From the NCBI GenBank assembly GCA_023457935.1, contig JAEXBA010000050.1, positions 7,597-71,596 on the forward strand: a stretch of 64,000 nt of DNA. Direction: 5' to 3'. This DNA comes from Bacteroidota bacterium (lineage in GTDB: Bacteria > Bacteroidota > Bacteroidia > Flavobacteriales > Weeksellaceae). Below are positions 27,356 through 36,212 of the stretch, piece by piece. The notes below the pieces were generated by a model. That model saw nothing but the letters and a program-made list of their open reading frames with translations, did no database searches and had not been told where the DNA came from. The position numbers and the translations under genes were made by a program. Every line of letters begins with the position of its first letter. Within the stretch, counting starts at the first letter, position 1.

Positions 27356-28138
27356 TTAAAAAACAAAATGCTTCGGCAGGTTATGCAGTAATTCCGTATT
27401 GATAATCGCTGCACAGATTTCCGGTTTTTCCAGATGACCGTTGTGACCGCAGTCCAGTACATAGGATTTAATGTTCGTTTTGTCCGGTAAATGGTTTATT
27501 ACCAGTTCCGATTTGACGGCGCCATCGTGTTTCCCTGCAATAACAAGAATTTTGGCATCCAGATTTTCCAAAACGGCTTTTTTGTCAGTTCTTTCAATCA
27601 TGCCTTTTACAGCGGCCAAAGCGCCTTCCGGTTTCGTTGAGAGTGCCACTTCCTTAGCAAAATTGATTTTTCCTTCCAGAATATCTTTTTCGTTCGGACT
27701 GAAAAGGTTCGGAATTCCCGCTCCAACATACGTTTTGAAGTTCTCCAGAATAATTCTGAAACTCTTTCTCCTGTTGTCTTTTTTTTCCTCGTCGTCGGGA
27801 AAATAAGAGGAGAAAAATAATGTTAAGCTTTTTAGACTTTCGCCGTATTTTTCAGCAAAAGACAGCGAAATATAGCCGCCCATGGAATGTCCGAGAAGAT
27901 GAAATTTTTCCAGTTTAAGTTTGTCTGCAACTTTTTTTACTTCTTCAGCCATCATTTCCATGGTGTGGATTTCGCCGATAACCGGCGATCTTCCGTGTCC
28001 CGGCAGATCAATTCTGATGATTCTGAATTTTTTTGACAGCAGCGGTTCAAGTTCTTCCCAGATGAGAAGATTTTCCATAAAACCGTGGAGCAGAATCAGG
28101 TTTTCGCTTCCGTTTCCGGAAATTTCGTAGTTCAGCAT
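27356..28138 (-). CDS. Alpha/beta hydrolase
   Basis: 260 residues from the ATG at 28138; a TTG two codons upstream is an alternative. The oxyanion-hole region is LILLHGFMENLLIWEEL, the nucleophile elbow is GHSMGGY, and a GHNGHLEKPE segment near the C-terminus carries the catalytic His. Overall shape fits the small esterase/MenH-like group, but the substrate cannot be read. A TATTTTTG box ends only 4 nt before the ATG. The 59-nt palindrome at 27290-27348 lies right behind its stop and may act as its terminator. Confidence 0.85.
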   Translation of the reverse strand: MLNYEISGNGSENLILLHGFMENLLIWEELEPLLSKKFRIIRIDLPGHGRSPVIGEIHTMEMMAEEVKKVADKLKLEKFHLLGHSMGGYISLSFAEKYGESLKSLTLFFSSYFPDDEEKKDNRRKSFRIILENFKTYVGAGIPNLFSPNEKDILEGKINFAKEVALSTKPEGALAAVKGMIERTDKKAVLENLDAKILVIAGKHDGAVKSELVINHLPDKTNIKSYVLDCGHNGHLEKPEICAAIINTELLHNLPKHFVF

Positions 28139-28166
28139 ATTCAAAAATACTTAAAAATGTTGTGAA

Positions 28167-28670
28167 TTACTGATGTATATCAATATAATCCACAAAACCG
28201 TCGCCGTTCACTTTGTCCTGAAGGCGCCAGAAACTTCCTTTTCCTTCATCCAGAAATGTGGTTTTTTTAGTCCGTTCGTAGCTGGAGCCGTTAATTTTCT
28301 GGGAGATTTTGCCTTCGAAATTCAGATGTTTTTCCGAAACACGTTTTATTTTTCCGTTGATCTTCAGTGTGTTGGCTCCTGAAGCGGCACTGCCTTCAAC
28401 ATCATAATAATCGCGGCCGCTGTTTTTCATGGTTACGGTTCCGCTGAGTTTGGAATTGTCGCTGCTAAGCGTAAGTTTATGATTTCCGCTGAGGTCTTCA
28501 AAACGGTTCTGAACATTAAGTACTCTGATGCTGTCGTTGATTTTTGTGCGTGCAGCATTAATAGAATCAATAACTGCCAATGTATCATTGAGTTGACTGT
28601 CAGCTGTTTCTGAGTTTTTCTTACAGGAAAACAGCGCTAACGCCAATAAAGGAAGGAGGATTTTCTTCAT
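28167..28670 (-). CDS. Small lipoprotein, paralogue of the one at 30862
   Basis: 167 residues with a lipobox ALFSC (Cys16) and a Ser/Thr/Asn linker. The C-terminal ~100 residues are a beta-rich domain with LSGNHKLTL near its start and FWRLQDKVNGDGFVDYIDI at its end. The same layout is found in the lipoprotein at 30862 (LSGKHSLTL ... YWRLQ ... DYIDI). It belongs to no family I can name. Probably anchored in the outer or inner membrane facing the periplasm. A TATTTTTG box lies at 28685-28692 (minus). Confidence 0.75.
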   Translation of the reverse strand: MKKILLPLLALALFSCKKNSETADSQLNDTLAVIDSINAARTKINDSIRVLNVQNRFEDLSGNHKLTLSSDNSKLSGTVTMKNSGRDYYDVEGSAASGANTLKINGKIKRVSEKHLNFEGKISQKINGSSYERTKKTTFLDEGKGSFWRLQDKVNGDGFVDYIDIHQ

Positions 28671-28717
28671 TATTCTGATTTGCCCAAAAATAGCAAAAAA
28701 AGCAGAAGAAAAGATTT

Positions 28718-29650
28718 TTATGCGTGAACGGTTTCAACAACAGCCCAAAGAGAAACCGCGGAAATAAAGAACCACAGAATAACGCCTGCAATTAAAGGTT
28801 TCAGGCCAATGATTTTAAAAGTTTTGAATGAAAGTCCGCTTCCGATCAGAAAAAGTGCAACTTTAAGCATTGCCCGAGAAAAATCTGAAATATAAGGTCC
28901 GAATGTTCCCACAAAAGGAATAAAGGAATTCAGCAGAATTGCCACAACAAAACCGCCGATGAAATAAGGGATTTTAATTTTGCCTTCCGATTTTGTGAAC
29001 AGGGAAAACAGTAAGGCTACCGGAATAATCCAGAGTGCTCTTGCCAGTTTAACAGTAGTTGCAACATTCAGCGCTTCCTGTCCGAAACGGCTTGCGGCTC
29101 CAACCACAGAACTCGTGTCGTGAATGGCAATGGCCGACCAGATTCCGAACTGCGTCTGTGTAAGGTGCAACAAATGTCCAATAGCGGGAAATGTAAACAG
29201 CGCAACCGCATTCAGAATGAAAACCGTTCCAAGCGCCACTGAATTCTGCTGGTTATTGGCTTTCAGAATCGGGGAAACGGCTGCAATCGCGCTTCCTCCA
29301 CAGATGGCGGTTCCCACGGAAATCAGTTTTGAAATGGTTTTGTCAATTTTAAACAGCTTTCCAAGGATAATTCCCAAAGCCATTACAACTGCGATGGTGG
29401 AAACAGTGAAAATAAAACCTGTGCTACCTGCGCTTGCTGCTTCCTTATAATTAATCCCAAAACCAAGCCCGATTATGGAATACTGAAGTATTTTTTTGGT
29501 ATAGTTGCCGGTTTTTTCATGCGGCGATCCAATGAAATTCACAAAAACCATTCCCATCAGAAGCGCCAGAGGTGGCGACACAAAAGGCATCAGCGAAATT
29601 GCTGCAAGCCCGAGGAAAACATAATTGGAAATTCGCGGATTGGAAATCAT
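28718..29650 (-). CDS. YeiH-family membrane transporter
   Basis: 310 residues with about ten hydrophobic segments. The YeiH/PF03601 (putative sulfate exporter) pattern is visible in GLGFGINYKEA, GTAICGGSAIAAVSP and AIHDTSSVVGAA. An inner-membrane transporter; the substrate is unproven in the family. It is divergent from the rhodanese gene 110 nt away, and both have plausible sulfur links, so a shared role is possible but only inferred. Confidence 0.85.
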   Translation of the reverse strand: MISNPRISNYVFLGLAAISLMPFVSPPLALLMGMVFVNFIGSPHEKTGNYTKKILQYSIIGLGFGINYKEAASAGSTGFIFTVSTIAVVMALGIILGKLFKIDKTISKLISVGTAICGGSAIAAVSPILKANNQQNSVALGTVFILNAVALFTFPAIGHLLHLTQTQFGIWSAIAIHDTSSVVGAASRFGQEALNVATTVKLARALWIIPVALLFSLFTKSEGKIKIPYFIGGFVVAILLNSFIPFVGTFGPYISDFSRAMLKVALFLIGSGLSFKTFKIIGLKPLIAGVILWFFISAVSLWAVVETVHA

Positions 29651-29762
29651 AACAGGTCGTAAGGTCGGCTAAATTACAGTTTTCTAATATTATCTTTTTG
29701 TGATATTTATTACAAAAGCCTACTTTTAAGGAAAGTATTTTTGCAGAATAAATTATTTGAAG

Positions 29763-30137
29763 ATGAAAAATTTAATATTTGCGGGTTTTCTTTTCGTAAC
29801 ATTAGCTGGAAATATTTCCTGTACTTCGCCGACGCCTTCGGAAATGGCTGCAGCGCAGAATTTGCCAGGCATTAAGAAACAGATTGAAAACGGAGCGTTT
29901 GTGGTGGATGTAAGAACTCCACAGGAATTTGCGGGAGGAACGTTCGGAAATGCAGTGAACATTCCGCTGAGTGAAGTGGAAGCCAGAGTTGCTGAATTTC
30001 AGGGTAAACCTTCGGTAATCGTTTTTTGCCGAAGCGGAAAAAGAGCTTCTCAGGCTATTGATATTCTAAAAGCGAACGGTATCAAAAACATTACAAACGG
30101 CATCAATGTTTCTACAATGGAAGCGGAAACAAAATAA
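29763..30137 (+). CDS. Secreted rhodanese-like protein
   Basis: 124 residues from the ATG at 29763 (an earlier TTG at 29757 is less likely; a TATTTTTG box ends at 29743). A signal peptide with a possible lipobox GNISC precedes a single rhodanese domain with the active-site loop FCRSGKR, whose Cys would carry persulfide. The DVRTPQEFAGG motif is family-typical. Probably periplasmic sulfurtransferase or redox protein. A bidirectional terminator follows at 30142-30170. Confidence 0.88.
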   Translation: MKNLIFAGFLFVTLAGNISCTSPTPSEMAAAQNLPGIKKQIENGAFVVDVRTPQEFAGGTFGNAVNIPLSEVEARVAEFQGKPSVIVFCRSGKRASQAIDILKANGIKNITNGINVSTMEAETK

Positions 30138-30141
30138 CAGC

Positions 30142-30170
30142 AAAAATCCCGGCCACGCCGGGATTTTTTT
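30142..30170. terminator. Bidirectional terminator, rhodanese / ExbD
   Basis: Twelve-base-pair stem AAAAATCCCGGC / GCCGGGATTTTT with a 3-nt loop, between convergent genes. Confidence 0.92.
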
Positions 30171-30687
30171 ATTGAATGATTTCTTTATAGATTTCCTTTT
30201 CTTTGGGTTGAAGATCGGTAATTCCGTACCGTTCGCTTTTGGCAATCTGCAGTTCGTCCATCATATCCACAAAATTGCTGTAGTTGGCATCTTCGGTAGG
30301 TTTAATGATGACTGTGAAAATTTCCGGTTTTGGCGCAACTTTGCGGTACTGCTGTATTGTTTTTGCTGCAGCAATGCTCTGTTGCGGAACTTCCTTGATG
30401 TCTGCTGGTGTTAAGTCTTTCACTTCTTTCTGATAGTAAAAGATTCTGTTGTCGCCCAGAATAAAAGTAAGCTGATTCCGCGTGTCAATTACATTTCCGG
30501 TTGGCCCTTCTGTTTTTGCGGGTAAACCGAGGTTCATTACGTTTGGTTTCAGAAATGTGGTCGCGAACATAAAAAAGGTAATCAGCAAGAATCCTAAATC
30601 CACCATCGGAGTCATGTCCACGTGAATTGTTTTCAGTTTGGAACCGCGGCGTCCTGAACTTTTTGTGTTGGTCATTACTTCAGCCAT
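30169..30687 (-). CDS. Orphan ExbD/TolR-like protein
   Basis: 172 residues with one N-terminal transmembrane segment after a basic stretch. The motif HVDMTPMVDLGFLLITFF carries the membrane Asp needed for proton coupling. The C-terminal IKPTEDANYSNFVDMMDEL is nearly the same as in the ExbD at 48662, so the two are paralogues. Here no ExbB or TonB is adjacent. It may join another ExbB/TonB set or work with a distant partner; not resolved by sequence. Confidence 0.88.
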   Translation of the reverse strand: MAEVMTNTKSSGRRGSKLKTIHVDMTPMVDLGFLLITFFMFATTFLKPNVMNLGLPAKTEGPTGNVIDTRNQLTFILGDNRIFYYQKEVKDLTPADIKEVPQQSIAAAKTIQQYRKVAPKPEIFTVIIKPTEDANYSNFVDMMDELQIAKSERYGITDLQPKEKEIYKEIIQ

Positions 30688-30861
30688 AATCTGTGTTTTT
30701 TGAAATGTTAAACAAAAATCAAATCCGGTATGAATTTGATATAGAATTTAAAATTTCAATATCAATAACAGTGCCTGAAGTTAAAAAATGTTAAAAAATT
30801 AATATTCGGCAAATAGTATGTCTTCTAAAAAGCTGAAAATTTTGATTCCGGGAATTTGATA

Positions 30862-31431
30862 TCAGAAATAGATATCAATATAATCCGTAAGTCCGAAACA
30901 TTCTTCCATGCTTTGAAGACGCCAGTATTTACGGTTTTGTGTCACGAGAAAAAGCTGCGGACCGGTTCTCAGGCATTTTCCGCCGTTGTTTCCGACAAAG
31001 GTTTCAATGGTTCCTTCAAAATTGAGTTCTTCATTGGAAATCTGAATAATCTGTCCTTCAATCTTGACGTAATCTTTTCCTTTTTTCTGAATTCCGGAAA
31101 TGCTGTATTTTCCGTCACCAGTTTTCCTGAAATTCACCGTTCCTGGTTTGTCCCAGCTGATCCACTGCAATGTTAGAGAATGCTTGCCGCTTAAATCTCT
31201 TAAATCCGAATTGGATGAGCCTGTAACATCACTTTCTTCTGTTTCGCCATACCGATCTTCGCTGAGAATGGTGTCGTTTTCATTTTCGGAAATAGCAGTT
31301 TTTAAACTGTCGGTTTCGCTGTTTATTTCTGCCGGAACATGGGTTTGGTTTGAGGAATCCGTGGTATCGGTCTTCTTTTCCGCACAGCTGAACATCAGCA
31401 GAGAAGTGGCAATCAGAGCATATTTTTTCAT
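30862..31431 (-). CDS. Small lipoprotein, paralogue of the one at 28167
   Basis: 189 residues with a lipobox LMFSC (Cys16), then a Ser/Thr/Glu-rich linker of ~60 residues and a C-terminal domain with DLSGKHSLTL, IEGQIIQISNEELNFEGTIE and YWRLQ...DYIDIYF. Shared layout and end motif with the lipoprotein at 28167 mark them as homologues. Function unknown. It lies between dsbD and the orphan ExbD on the same strand. Confidence 0.75.
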   Translation of the reverse strand: MKKYALIATSLLMFSCAEKKTDTTDSSNQTHVPAEINSETDSLKTAISENENDTILSEDRYGETEESDVTGSSNSDLRDLSGKHSLTLQWISWDKPGTVNFRKTGDGKYSISGIQKKGKDYVKIEGQIIQISNEELNFEGTIETFVGNNGGKCLRTGPQLFLVTQNRKYWRLQSMEECFGLTDYIDIYF

Positions 31432-31483
31432 TTTCTTACTTTTTGTAAAGTAAAGAAACAGAGCGCTTTAGATTTTTACAGTA

Positions 31484-33562
31484 TTACTTAGACTTTTTAT
31501 AATAGTTTACGCCACACTCAAGGAATTTCTTGAAATCCTCTTTGGGCATATAACCCGAAACAGGCGAGTTGATCACTTTTCCGTCTGGTGTAATCAAAAC
31601 ATAATGCGGCTGCGAATTATTGTTGAAATTCACCTGCTGAAACATGCTCCAGCGGTCACCAATAGTTTTGATTCTCTTCATCTGGCCGCCGCCCATATCA
31701 ATTCTTGTCTGCTGTTCTGCAGGAAGTTCTTCCTTATCATCTACATACAGCGATGCTAATACCACATCATTCTGAAGAATCGGCAAAATGTCAGGTTCGC
31801 TCCAGACAAATTCTTCCATTTTACGGCAGTTTTCGCATCCGTAACCGGTAAAATCAATCAAGATCGGTTTGTTTTCCTGCTTGGCGACTTCAATGGCTTT
31901 AAAGAAATCGTGTTCGGGATGCATACCGAGAATTCCGTCTTTTTCATCATGGAAATAACTCACATTAATTGGTGGCAGAATTCCGGAAAGCATCTGCAGT
32001 CTTGGCCGTTCTGAAGGGAAAAGTCCCTGAACGAGATAAATAATGAAACCGATTCCCAGGAATCCGAAAATCTTTCTTGTGAGCGATATTTTCGGTTTCT
32101 TGTCGTCATGCGGAAAGCGGATAATTCCGAACAGATAAAGAACAAGCCCGATCGTAATCAGGATCCACAAAGCGATGAAAAGTTCGCGTTTCAGCATAAA
32201 GGTTTTGGTAACCAGATCTGCCTTTGAAAGGAATTTTAACGCCAGTCCGAGTTCAATAAAACCTAAAACCACTTTTACGGTATTCATCCAGCCGCCGGAT
32301 TTCGGTAAGCTTTGAAGCGCCTGCGGAAACAGTGCCAGCAAACCGAAAACAATCGCCCAAGCCAAACCGAAACCGCCAAGAGCAAAGGTGAGCAGCATCG
32401 GAACGTCGGTGGAGCCTGTCACTGCGCTTCCAAGCAAACTTCCTAAAATTGGACCGGTACAAGAAAACGAAACAATTACCAGCGTGAGTGCCATGAAAAA
32501 TATTCCTATAATTCCGCCGGCTTCTTCCGCTCTTGAAGATTTGTTGGCGATGGAACTTGGCAATGTAATGTCATAATATCCGAAGAAACTTCCGGCAAAA
32601 AACACGAAAATCAGGAAAAAAGCGATGTTCAGCCAGACAGATGTTGAAATCTGATTGAAGATATTGCCGGCAATTCCGTCGATCAGATGAAAAGGAACCG
32701 AAAGCAGTACAAAAATCAGTAAAATAAAAAAGCCGTAAATAAACGCATCGCGCTTTCCTTTGGCCTTGTTTTTTGTTCCTTTTGTAAAAAATGAAACCGT
32801 AAGCGGAATCATCGGGAATACGCATGGTGTAAGCAAGGCAATCATACCACCGATAAAACCGAGCAGAAGGTAAGTCCAGTAGTTTTCGCTGTGTTTTTCC
32901 TGTACAGTTCCGCAGTCGGTAAGAGGATTTTCAAAATCAATTGAACTGATTTTCAGATTTTTAGGATCAAGTTGTGAAACCGAAGCGACAGCGCTGATTT
33001 CAGTTTTCAGAGAATCAGAAGCAGGTAAAATCTGAGTTGAAACTACAGAATCTGTTTTTATTTCAGTTTGATTTTCAGTGTTTTCAGATGGTGAAGCTGA
33101 CTTTCCGGCTTCAATTTTCTGTTCAAATTCAAGAGTATTTGGAGCCAGACAAACGCGGTCGTCGCAGGTTTGGTACGTGATTTCAGCTATTACATTTCCC
33201 GGTTTAGACGGATCTTTCAGTTTGAATTTCCGCTTAAACTGCGCAGAGTTTGAATAGTAAACAATCTGAGTTCCAAAAGCTTCGGAAAATTCATCGTGTT
33301 TTTTTCCGACTTCTACGGTTCCGCCAACGGGAACAATATTTTCACCGGAAATATTCATCTCGGTCGGAATACCCGAATCCGGAGGAAGATCCTGTGAGTA
33401 AATATGCCAACCGCTTTCCATGGTTGCGGTAAGAACAGCTTCATAAAGGTTGTCGCCGGCAGGATTTACAGCATATTTAAATTTTACAGGATCTTTTATC
33501 TGTGCGCTGAACGCGGAAATTATTAAGGTGAAAACAAGGATCAGCCAGTTTCTTAAATTCAT
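31484..33562 (-). CDS. dsbD: Thiol:disulfide interchange protein DsbD
   Basis: 692 residues, fitting the three-part DsbD: an N-terminal periplasmic immunoglobulin-like domain (about residues 20-145) with a signal peptide, a low-complexity linker, a central membrane domain of about eight helices (residues 230-510, with GGMIALLTPCVFPMIPLT) and a C-terminal thioredoxin-like domain with the CxxC pair in GYGCENCRKM near residue 575. It moves electrons from cytoplasmic thioredoxin to periplasmic substrates. It has its own -7 box (CAAAAATA at 33583-33590 on the plus strand), between it and tilS. Confidence 0.95.
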   Translation of the reverse strand: MNLRNWLILVFTLIISAFSAQIKDPVKFKYAVNPAGDNLYEAVLTATMESGWHIYSQDLPPDSGIPTEMNISGENIVPVGGTVEVGKKHDEFSEAFGTQIVYYSNSAQFKRKFKLKDPSKPGNVIAEITYQTCDDRVCLAPNTLEFEQKIEAGKSASPSENTENQTEIKTDSVVSTQILPASDSLKTEISAVASVSQLDPKNLKISSIDFENPLTDCGTVQEKHSENYWTYLLLGFIGGMIALLTPCVFPMIPLTVSFFTKGTKNKAKGKRDAFIYGFFILLIFVLLSVPFHLIDGIAGNIFNQISTSVWLNIAFFLIFVFFAGSFFGYYDITLPSSIANKSSRAEEAGGIIGIFFMALTLVIVSFSCTGPILGSLLGSAVTGSTDVPMLLTFALGGFGLAWAIVFGLLALFPQALQSLPKSGGWMNTVKVVLGFIELGLALKFLSKADLVTKTFMLKRELFIALWILITIGLVLYLFGIIRFPHDDKKPKISLTRKIFGFLGIGFIIYLVQGLFPSERPRLQMLSGILPPINVSYFHDEKDGILGMHPEHDFFKAIEVAKQENKPILIDFTGYGCENCRKMEEFVWSEPDILPILQNDVVLASLYVDDKEELPAEQQTRIDMGGGQMKRIKTIGDRWSMFQQVNFNNNSQPHYVLITPDGKVINSPVSGYMPKEDFKKFLECGVNYYKKSK

Positions 33563-33606
33563 TATACTTTTTATTGGAAGCCCAAAAATAGGAAATCTGA
33601 ATTACT

Positions 33607-34533
33607 TTACCGTCTTCTGTCTGCCACGATTTCGTTTGCGGTAATCCTGATTTCATGGGTTTTGCTACGGAAAAACTTACCGTTTTCTGCGGAAATCACT
33701 TTGTTGATTTCGTCACCGGAAAATCCGAGCCGACGTATAATTTCGGTAATAATGAAATGTTCTGACGCTAAAAGTTCTTTTTTGTTTATCGTGAATCGTT
33801 CCTTTTCAAAACCGGGTGAAACTTCTGCGATCTTTTTCTCTGTTTCATTCTGAATGAAACGGTTAGCGTCATTTAAGTAGGAAAGAGAATTTCCAAACTG
33901 TTCCAGGAATTTCGGGGAGATTTTTTCGATTTCGGGAATAATTGTGTTGCGGAATCTGTTCCTTAGGTAATCATTTTTTGCATTGCTTTCGTCTTCACGG
34001 AACGGAATGTCGTTTTCTTCCGCAAATGAATAAATTTCTTTCTTGGAATAATCAAGCAAAGGTCGGAAAATACGGTTTTCACTGGCCGGAATTCCGCTTA
34101 AACCTCTGATTCCGGAACCGCGGGAAAGATTGATCAGAAAAGTTTCCAGTTCGTCGTTCAGATGATGAGCGGTAACAATAAAATCAATTTTTTCCTTATC
34201 TAAAATACTGAAAAATAATTCATAACGTAAATTTCTTGCCCAAAGCTGAACAGAGCTTTCAGGTTTTTCATCTGTTGCAGAAACTTCGTAAACATGACAT
34301 TTGATTCCGTTTCTGGAACAGTAATCTTCAACCATTTTCTGATCCAGATCAGAACTTTCTGCACGTAGCTTATAGTTCACATGCGCTACCTGAAATTCAA
34401 AACCCAAAGCCTGGAACAGATGCATCAACACCATAGAATCCACGCCGCCGGAAACAGCGAGAAGGAATTTCTTCTGCGCCGGCCGGTTTTCGAGAGCGGT
34501 AATTTTCTGCAAAAAGGTTTCGGAACTCAGCAT
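33607..34533 (-). CDS. tilS: tRNA(Ile)-lysidine synthase (short form)
   Basis: 308 residues. The PP-loop ATPase motif LLAVSGGVDSMVLMHL and the NLSRGSGIRGLSG, RPLLDYSKKEI and RNRFRNTIIPEIE blocks identify TilS, which makes lysidine at C34 of tRNA-Ile(CAU) so that it reads AUA. Many bacterial TilS proteins are ~430 residues; this one ends after ~308 residues, so most of the usual C-terminal domain is missing, with only 45 nt to dsbD. Short forms of the enzyme exist elsewhere, so it may still work. A TAACTTTG box lies at 34550-34557 (minus). Confidence 0.9.
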   Translation of the reverse strand: MLSSETFLQKITALENRPAQKKFLLAVSGGVDSMVLMHLFQALGFEFQVAHVNYKLRAESSDLDQKMVEDYCSRNGIKCHVYEVSATDEKPESSVQLWARNLRYELFFSILDKEKIDFIVTAHHLNDELETFLINLSRGSGIRGLSGIPASENRIFRPLLDYSKKEIYSFAEENDIPFREDESNAKNDYLRNRFRNTIIPEIEKISPKFLEQFGNSLSYLNDANRFIQNETEKKIAEVSPGFEKERFTINKKELLASEHFIITEIIRRLGFSGDEINKVISAENGKFFRSKTHEIRITANEIVADRRR

Positions 34534-34549
34534 TTTAAGGAATATTTAG

Positions 34550-34591
34550 CAAAGTTAATTCTTCTTCTTCAAAATGAATTCTCTATTTTTG
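34550..34591. promoter_or_regulatory. Divergent promoter boxes for tilS and the OmpA gene
   Basis: TAACTTTG on the minus strand (34550-34557) faces tilS and TATTTTTG on the plus strand (34584-34591) faces the OmpA gene, whose ATG is 23 nt beyond. The second box overlaps the TTG start that a longer OmpA frame would need, so the ATG at 34614 is preferred. Confidence 0.5.
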
Positions 34592-34613
34592 GTTGAATCT
34601 AAAAGTAAACGTT

Positions 34614-35450
34614 ATGAAAATTGGAAAAATCATGGCCATCGCAGTCAGTGTCGTTACACTCACTTCCTGTGTCAGCCAGAAAAAATTCGATGCACTGAAT
34701 GAAAATTATCAGTTGTGTATCGGCAATCTTGGTGAAAGGCAGCACGAAATTCAGTCGTTAAAAGCAGCCAATACAAGCTTAACCAGCGAGAACAATCTGC
34801 TGAAAGGTCAGCACGATGCTCTGAAAAGTTCGCTTGATGCGTGTCTTGCCAATCAGGGGCAGGGTTCAGCAAACATTGATAAGCTGATTGGCGAAATCAA
34901 TTCATCCAACAAATACATTAAGCAGCTGATTTCCACAAATGCGAAAAACGACAGTCTGAATCTGGCGCTTTCAAACAAACTGAAAAGAAGTCTGGATAAT
35001 GTAACCGATGATGATGTTGAGGTAAAAGTACTGAAAGGAGTGGTAATGATTTCTCTTTCAGACAAAATGCTGTATAGAACCGGCGATTACAATGTGCTTC
35101 CGCAGGCGCAGGAAGTTCTTGGAAAAGTAGCGCAGGTGATCAACGATTACGACACCTATTCTGTTTTAATTGAAGGGAATACCGACAATGTTCCATTGAA
35201 TTCGAATAATCTGCCAAAAGACAACTGGGATCTTTCTGCACTGAGAGCAACTTCGATGGCGAAAATTCTTCAGAACCAGTTTAACGTGAATCCTTCACGA
35301 ATTACAGCTGGCGGTAGAAGCGAGTACAACCCGAAAACAACAAATGCATCGGTTTCCGGAAGAGCAGAAAACCGTAGAACCGAAATCATCATCATGCCAA
35401 AACTGGAAGAGTTTATGAAACTGATGGATATTGCACCGGTGAAAAACTAA
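34614..35450 (+). CDS. OmpA-family lipoprotein
   Basis: 278 residues from the ATG at 34614. A lipobox TLTSC follows the signal peptide (Cys20), then a coiled-coil-like linker (about residues 30-110, repeated Asn/Leu/Lys) and a C-terminal OmpA domain of peptidoglycan-binding type with VLIEGNTDNVPLN, ATSMAKIL and AGGRSEYNP. This resembles Pal/LPP-type lipoproteins that link the outer membrane to peptidoglycan. Terminator at 35467-35498. Confidence 0.92.
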   Translation: MKIGKIMAIAVSVVTLTSCVSQKKFDALNENYQLCIGNLGERQHEIQSLKAANTSLTSENNLLKGQHDALKSSLDACLANQGQGSANIDKLIGEINSSNKYIKQLISTNAKNDSLNLALSNKLKRSLDNVTDDDVEVKVLKGVVMISLSDKMLYRTGDYNVLPQAQEVLGKVAQVINDYDTYSVLIEGNTDNVPLNSNNLPKDNWDLSALRATSMAKILQNQFNVNPSRITAGGRSEYNPKTTNASVSGRAENRRTEIIIMPKLEEFMKLMDIAPVKN

Positions 35451-35466
35451 GTATTAAAAACTATAT

Positions 35467-35498
35467 GAAAGTCCCGATTTTTTCGGGATTTTTTTATT
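35467..35498 (+). terminator. Terminator of the OmpA gene
   Basis: Stem AGTCCCGA / TCGGGATT with a T-rich loop and a T-run of seven, 15 nt past the stop. Confidence 0.85.
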
Positions 35499-35529
35499 TT
35501 CATTACATTTGAATTAAATTATTTTTTGA

Positions 35530-36177
35530 ATGAGTTTCTTTGAAGAAAACTGCCCGGAAATGGACCGCTATCTGGAAGATCATGCCTCTGCAGAACCGGA
35601 AATACTGAAACGCCTCCGTCGCGAAACCTATCAGAAAACAACGCAGCCGCACATGATTTCTGGTTATCAGCAGGGAAGGTTGCTTTCCATTATTTCTAAA
35701 ATCCTTAAACCTGAAAAAATCCTTGAAATCGGAACTTTCACCGGTTACGCAGCGCTTTGTCTCGCTGAAGGTTTGCCTGAAAACGGAAAGCTCATTACAC
35801 TGGATGTGAATGAAGATCTCGCTTATCTTCCCAAAAAATATTTTGCTGAAAGTGAATTTACTGAGAAAATTGATTTCCGGATTCAGGATGCCAAGGAGTT
35901 TCTGAATGAAACGGATGAGGTTTTTGATTTGGTTTTCATTGATGCAGACAAGGAAAATTATGTAGAATATTTCAATTTAATAAAGCCAAAATTAAAGTCC
36001 GGCTCGGTAATTATGTTTGATAATGTACTGTGGTACGGAAAAGTTTTGGATGAAAATCCCAAGCAGCTTTCCACACAAAAAATCAAGGAACTGAACGATT
36101 TGGCCGCTGCAGACAGCGATTTTGAAAATCTAATATTACCTTTGCGGGACGGTGTAAATCTTCTGCGGAAGATATAA
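35530..36177 (+). CDS. SAM-dependent O-methyltransferase
   Basis: 215 residues with the class I fold of the CCoAOMT/COMT-like O-methyltransferase family: EKILEIGTFTGYAALCLAEG, a VFDLVFIDADKENY block with the metal-binding Asp and MFDNVLWYGKVLDE. The usual acceptor is a catechol or phenolic hydroxyl, but bacterial members often have unknown substrates. The gene is a probable single unit. Confidence 0.9.
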   Translation: MSFFEENCPEMDRYLEDHASAEPEILKRLRRETYQKTTQPHMISGYQQGRLLSIISKILKPEKILEIGTFTGYAALCLAEGLPENGKLITLDVNEDLAYLPKKYFAESEFTEKIDFRIQDAKEFLNETDEVFDLVFIDADKENYVEYFNLIKPKLKSGSVIMFDNVLWYGKVLDENPKQLSTQKIKELNDLAAADSDFENLILPLRDGVNLLRKI

Positions 36178-36180
36178 TTT

Positions 36181-36209
36181 CTCGCAGATTTTACAGATTA
36201 AGCAGATTT
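36181..36209 (+). repeat. Left repeat flanking the GxxExxY gene
   Basis: Three CAGATT units at a 9-nt spacing (36185, 36194, 36203) directly before the GxxExxY ATG. Its reverse complement pairs with the right-hand repeat at 36627-36655 at 21 of 29 positions. Confidence 0.75.
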
Positions 36210-36212
36210 CTT

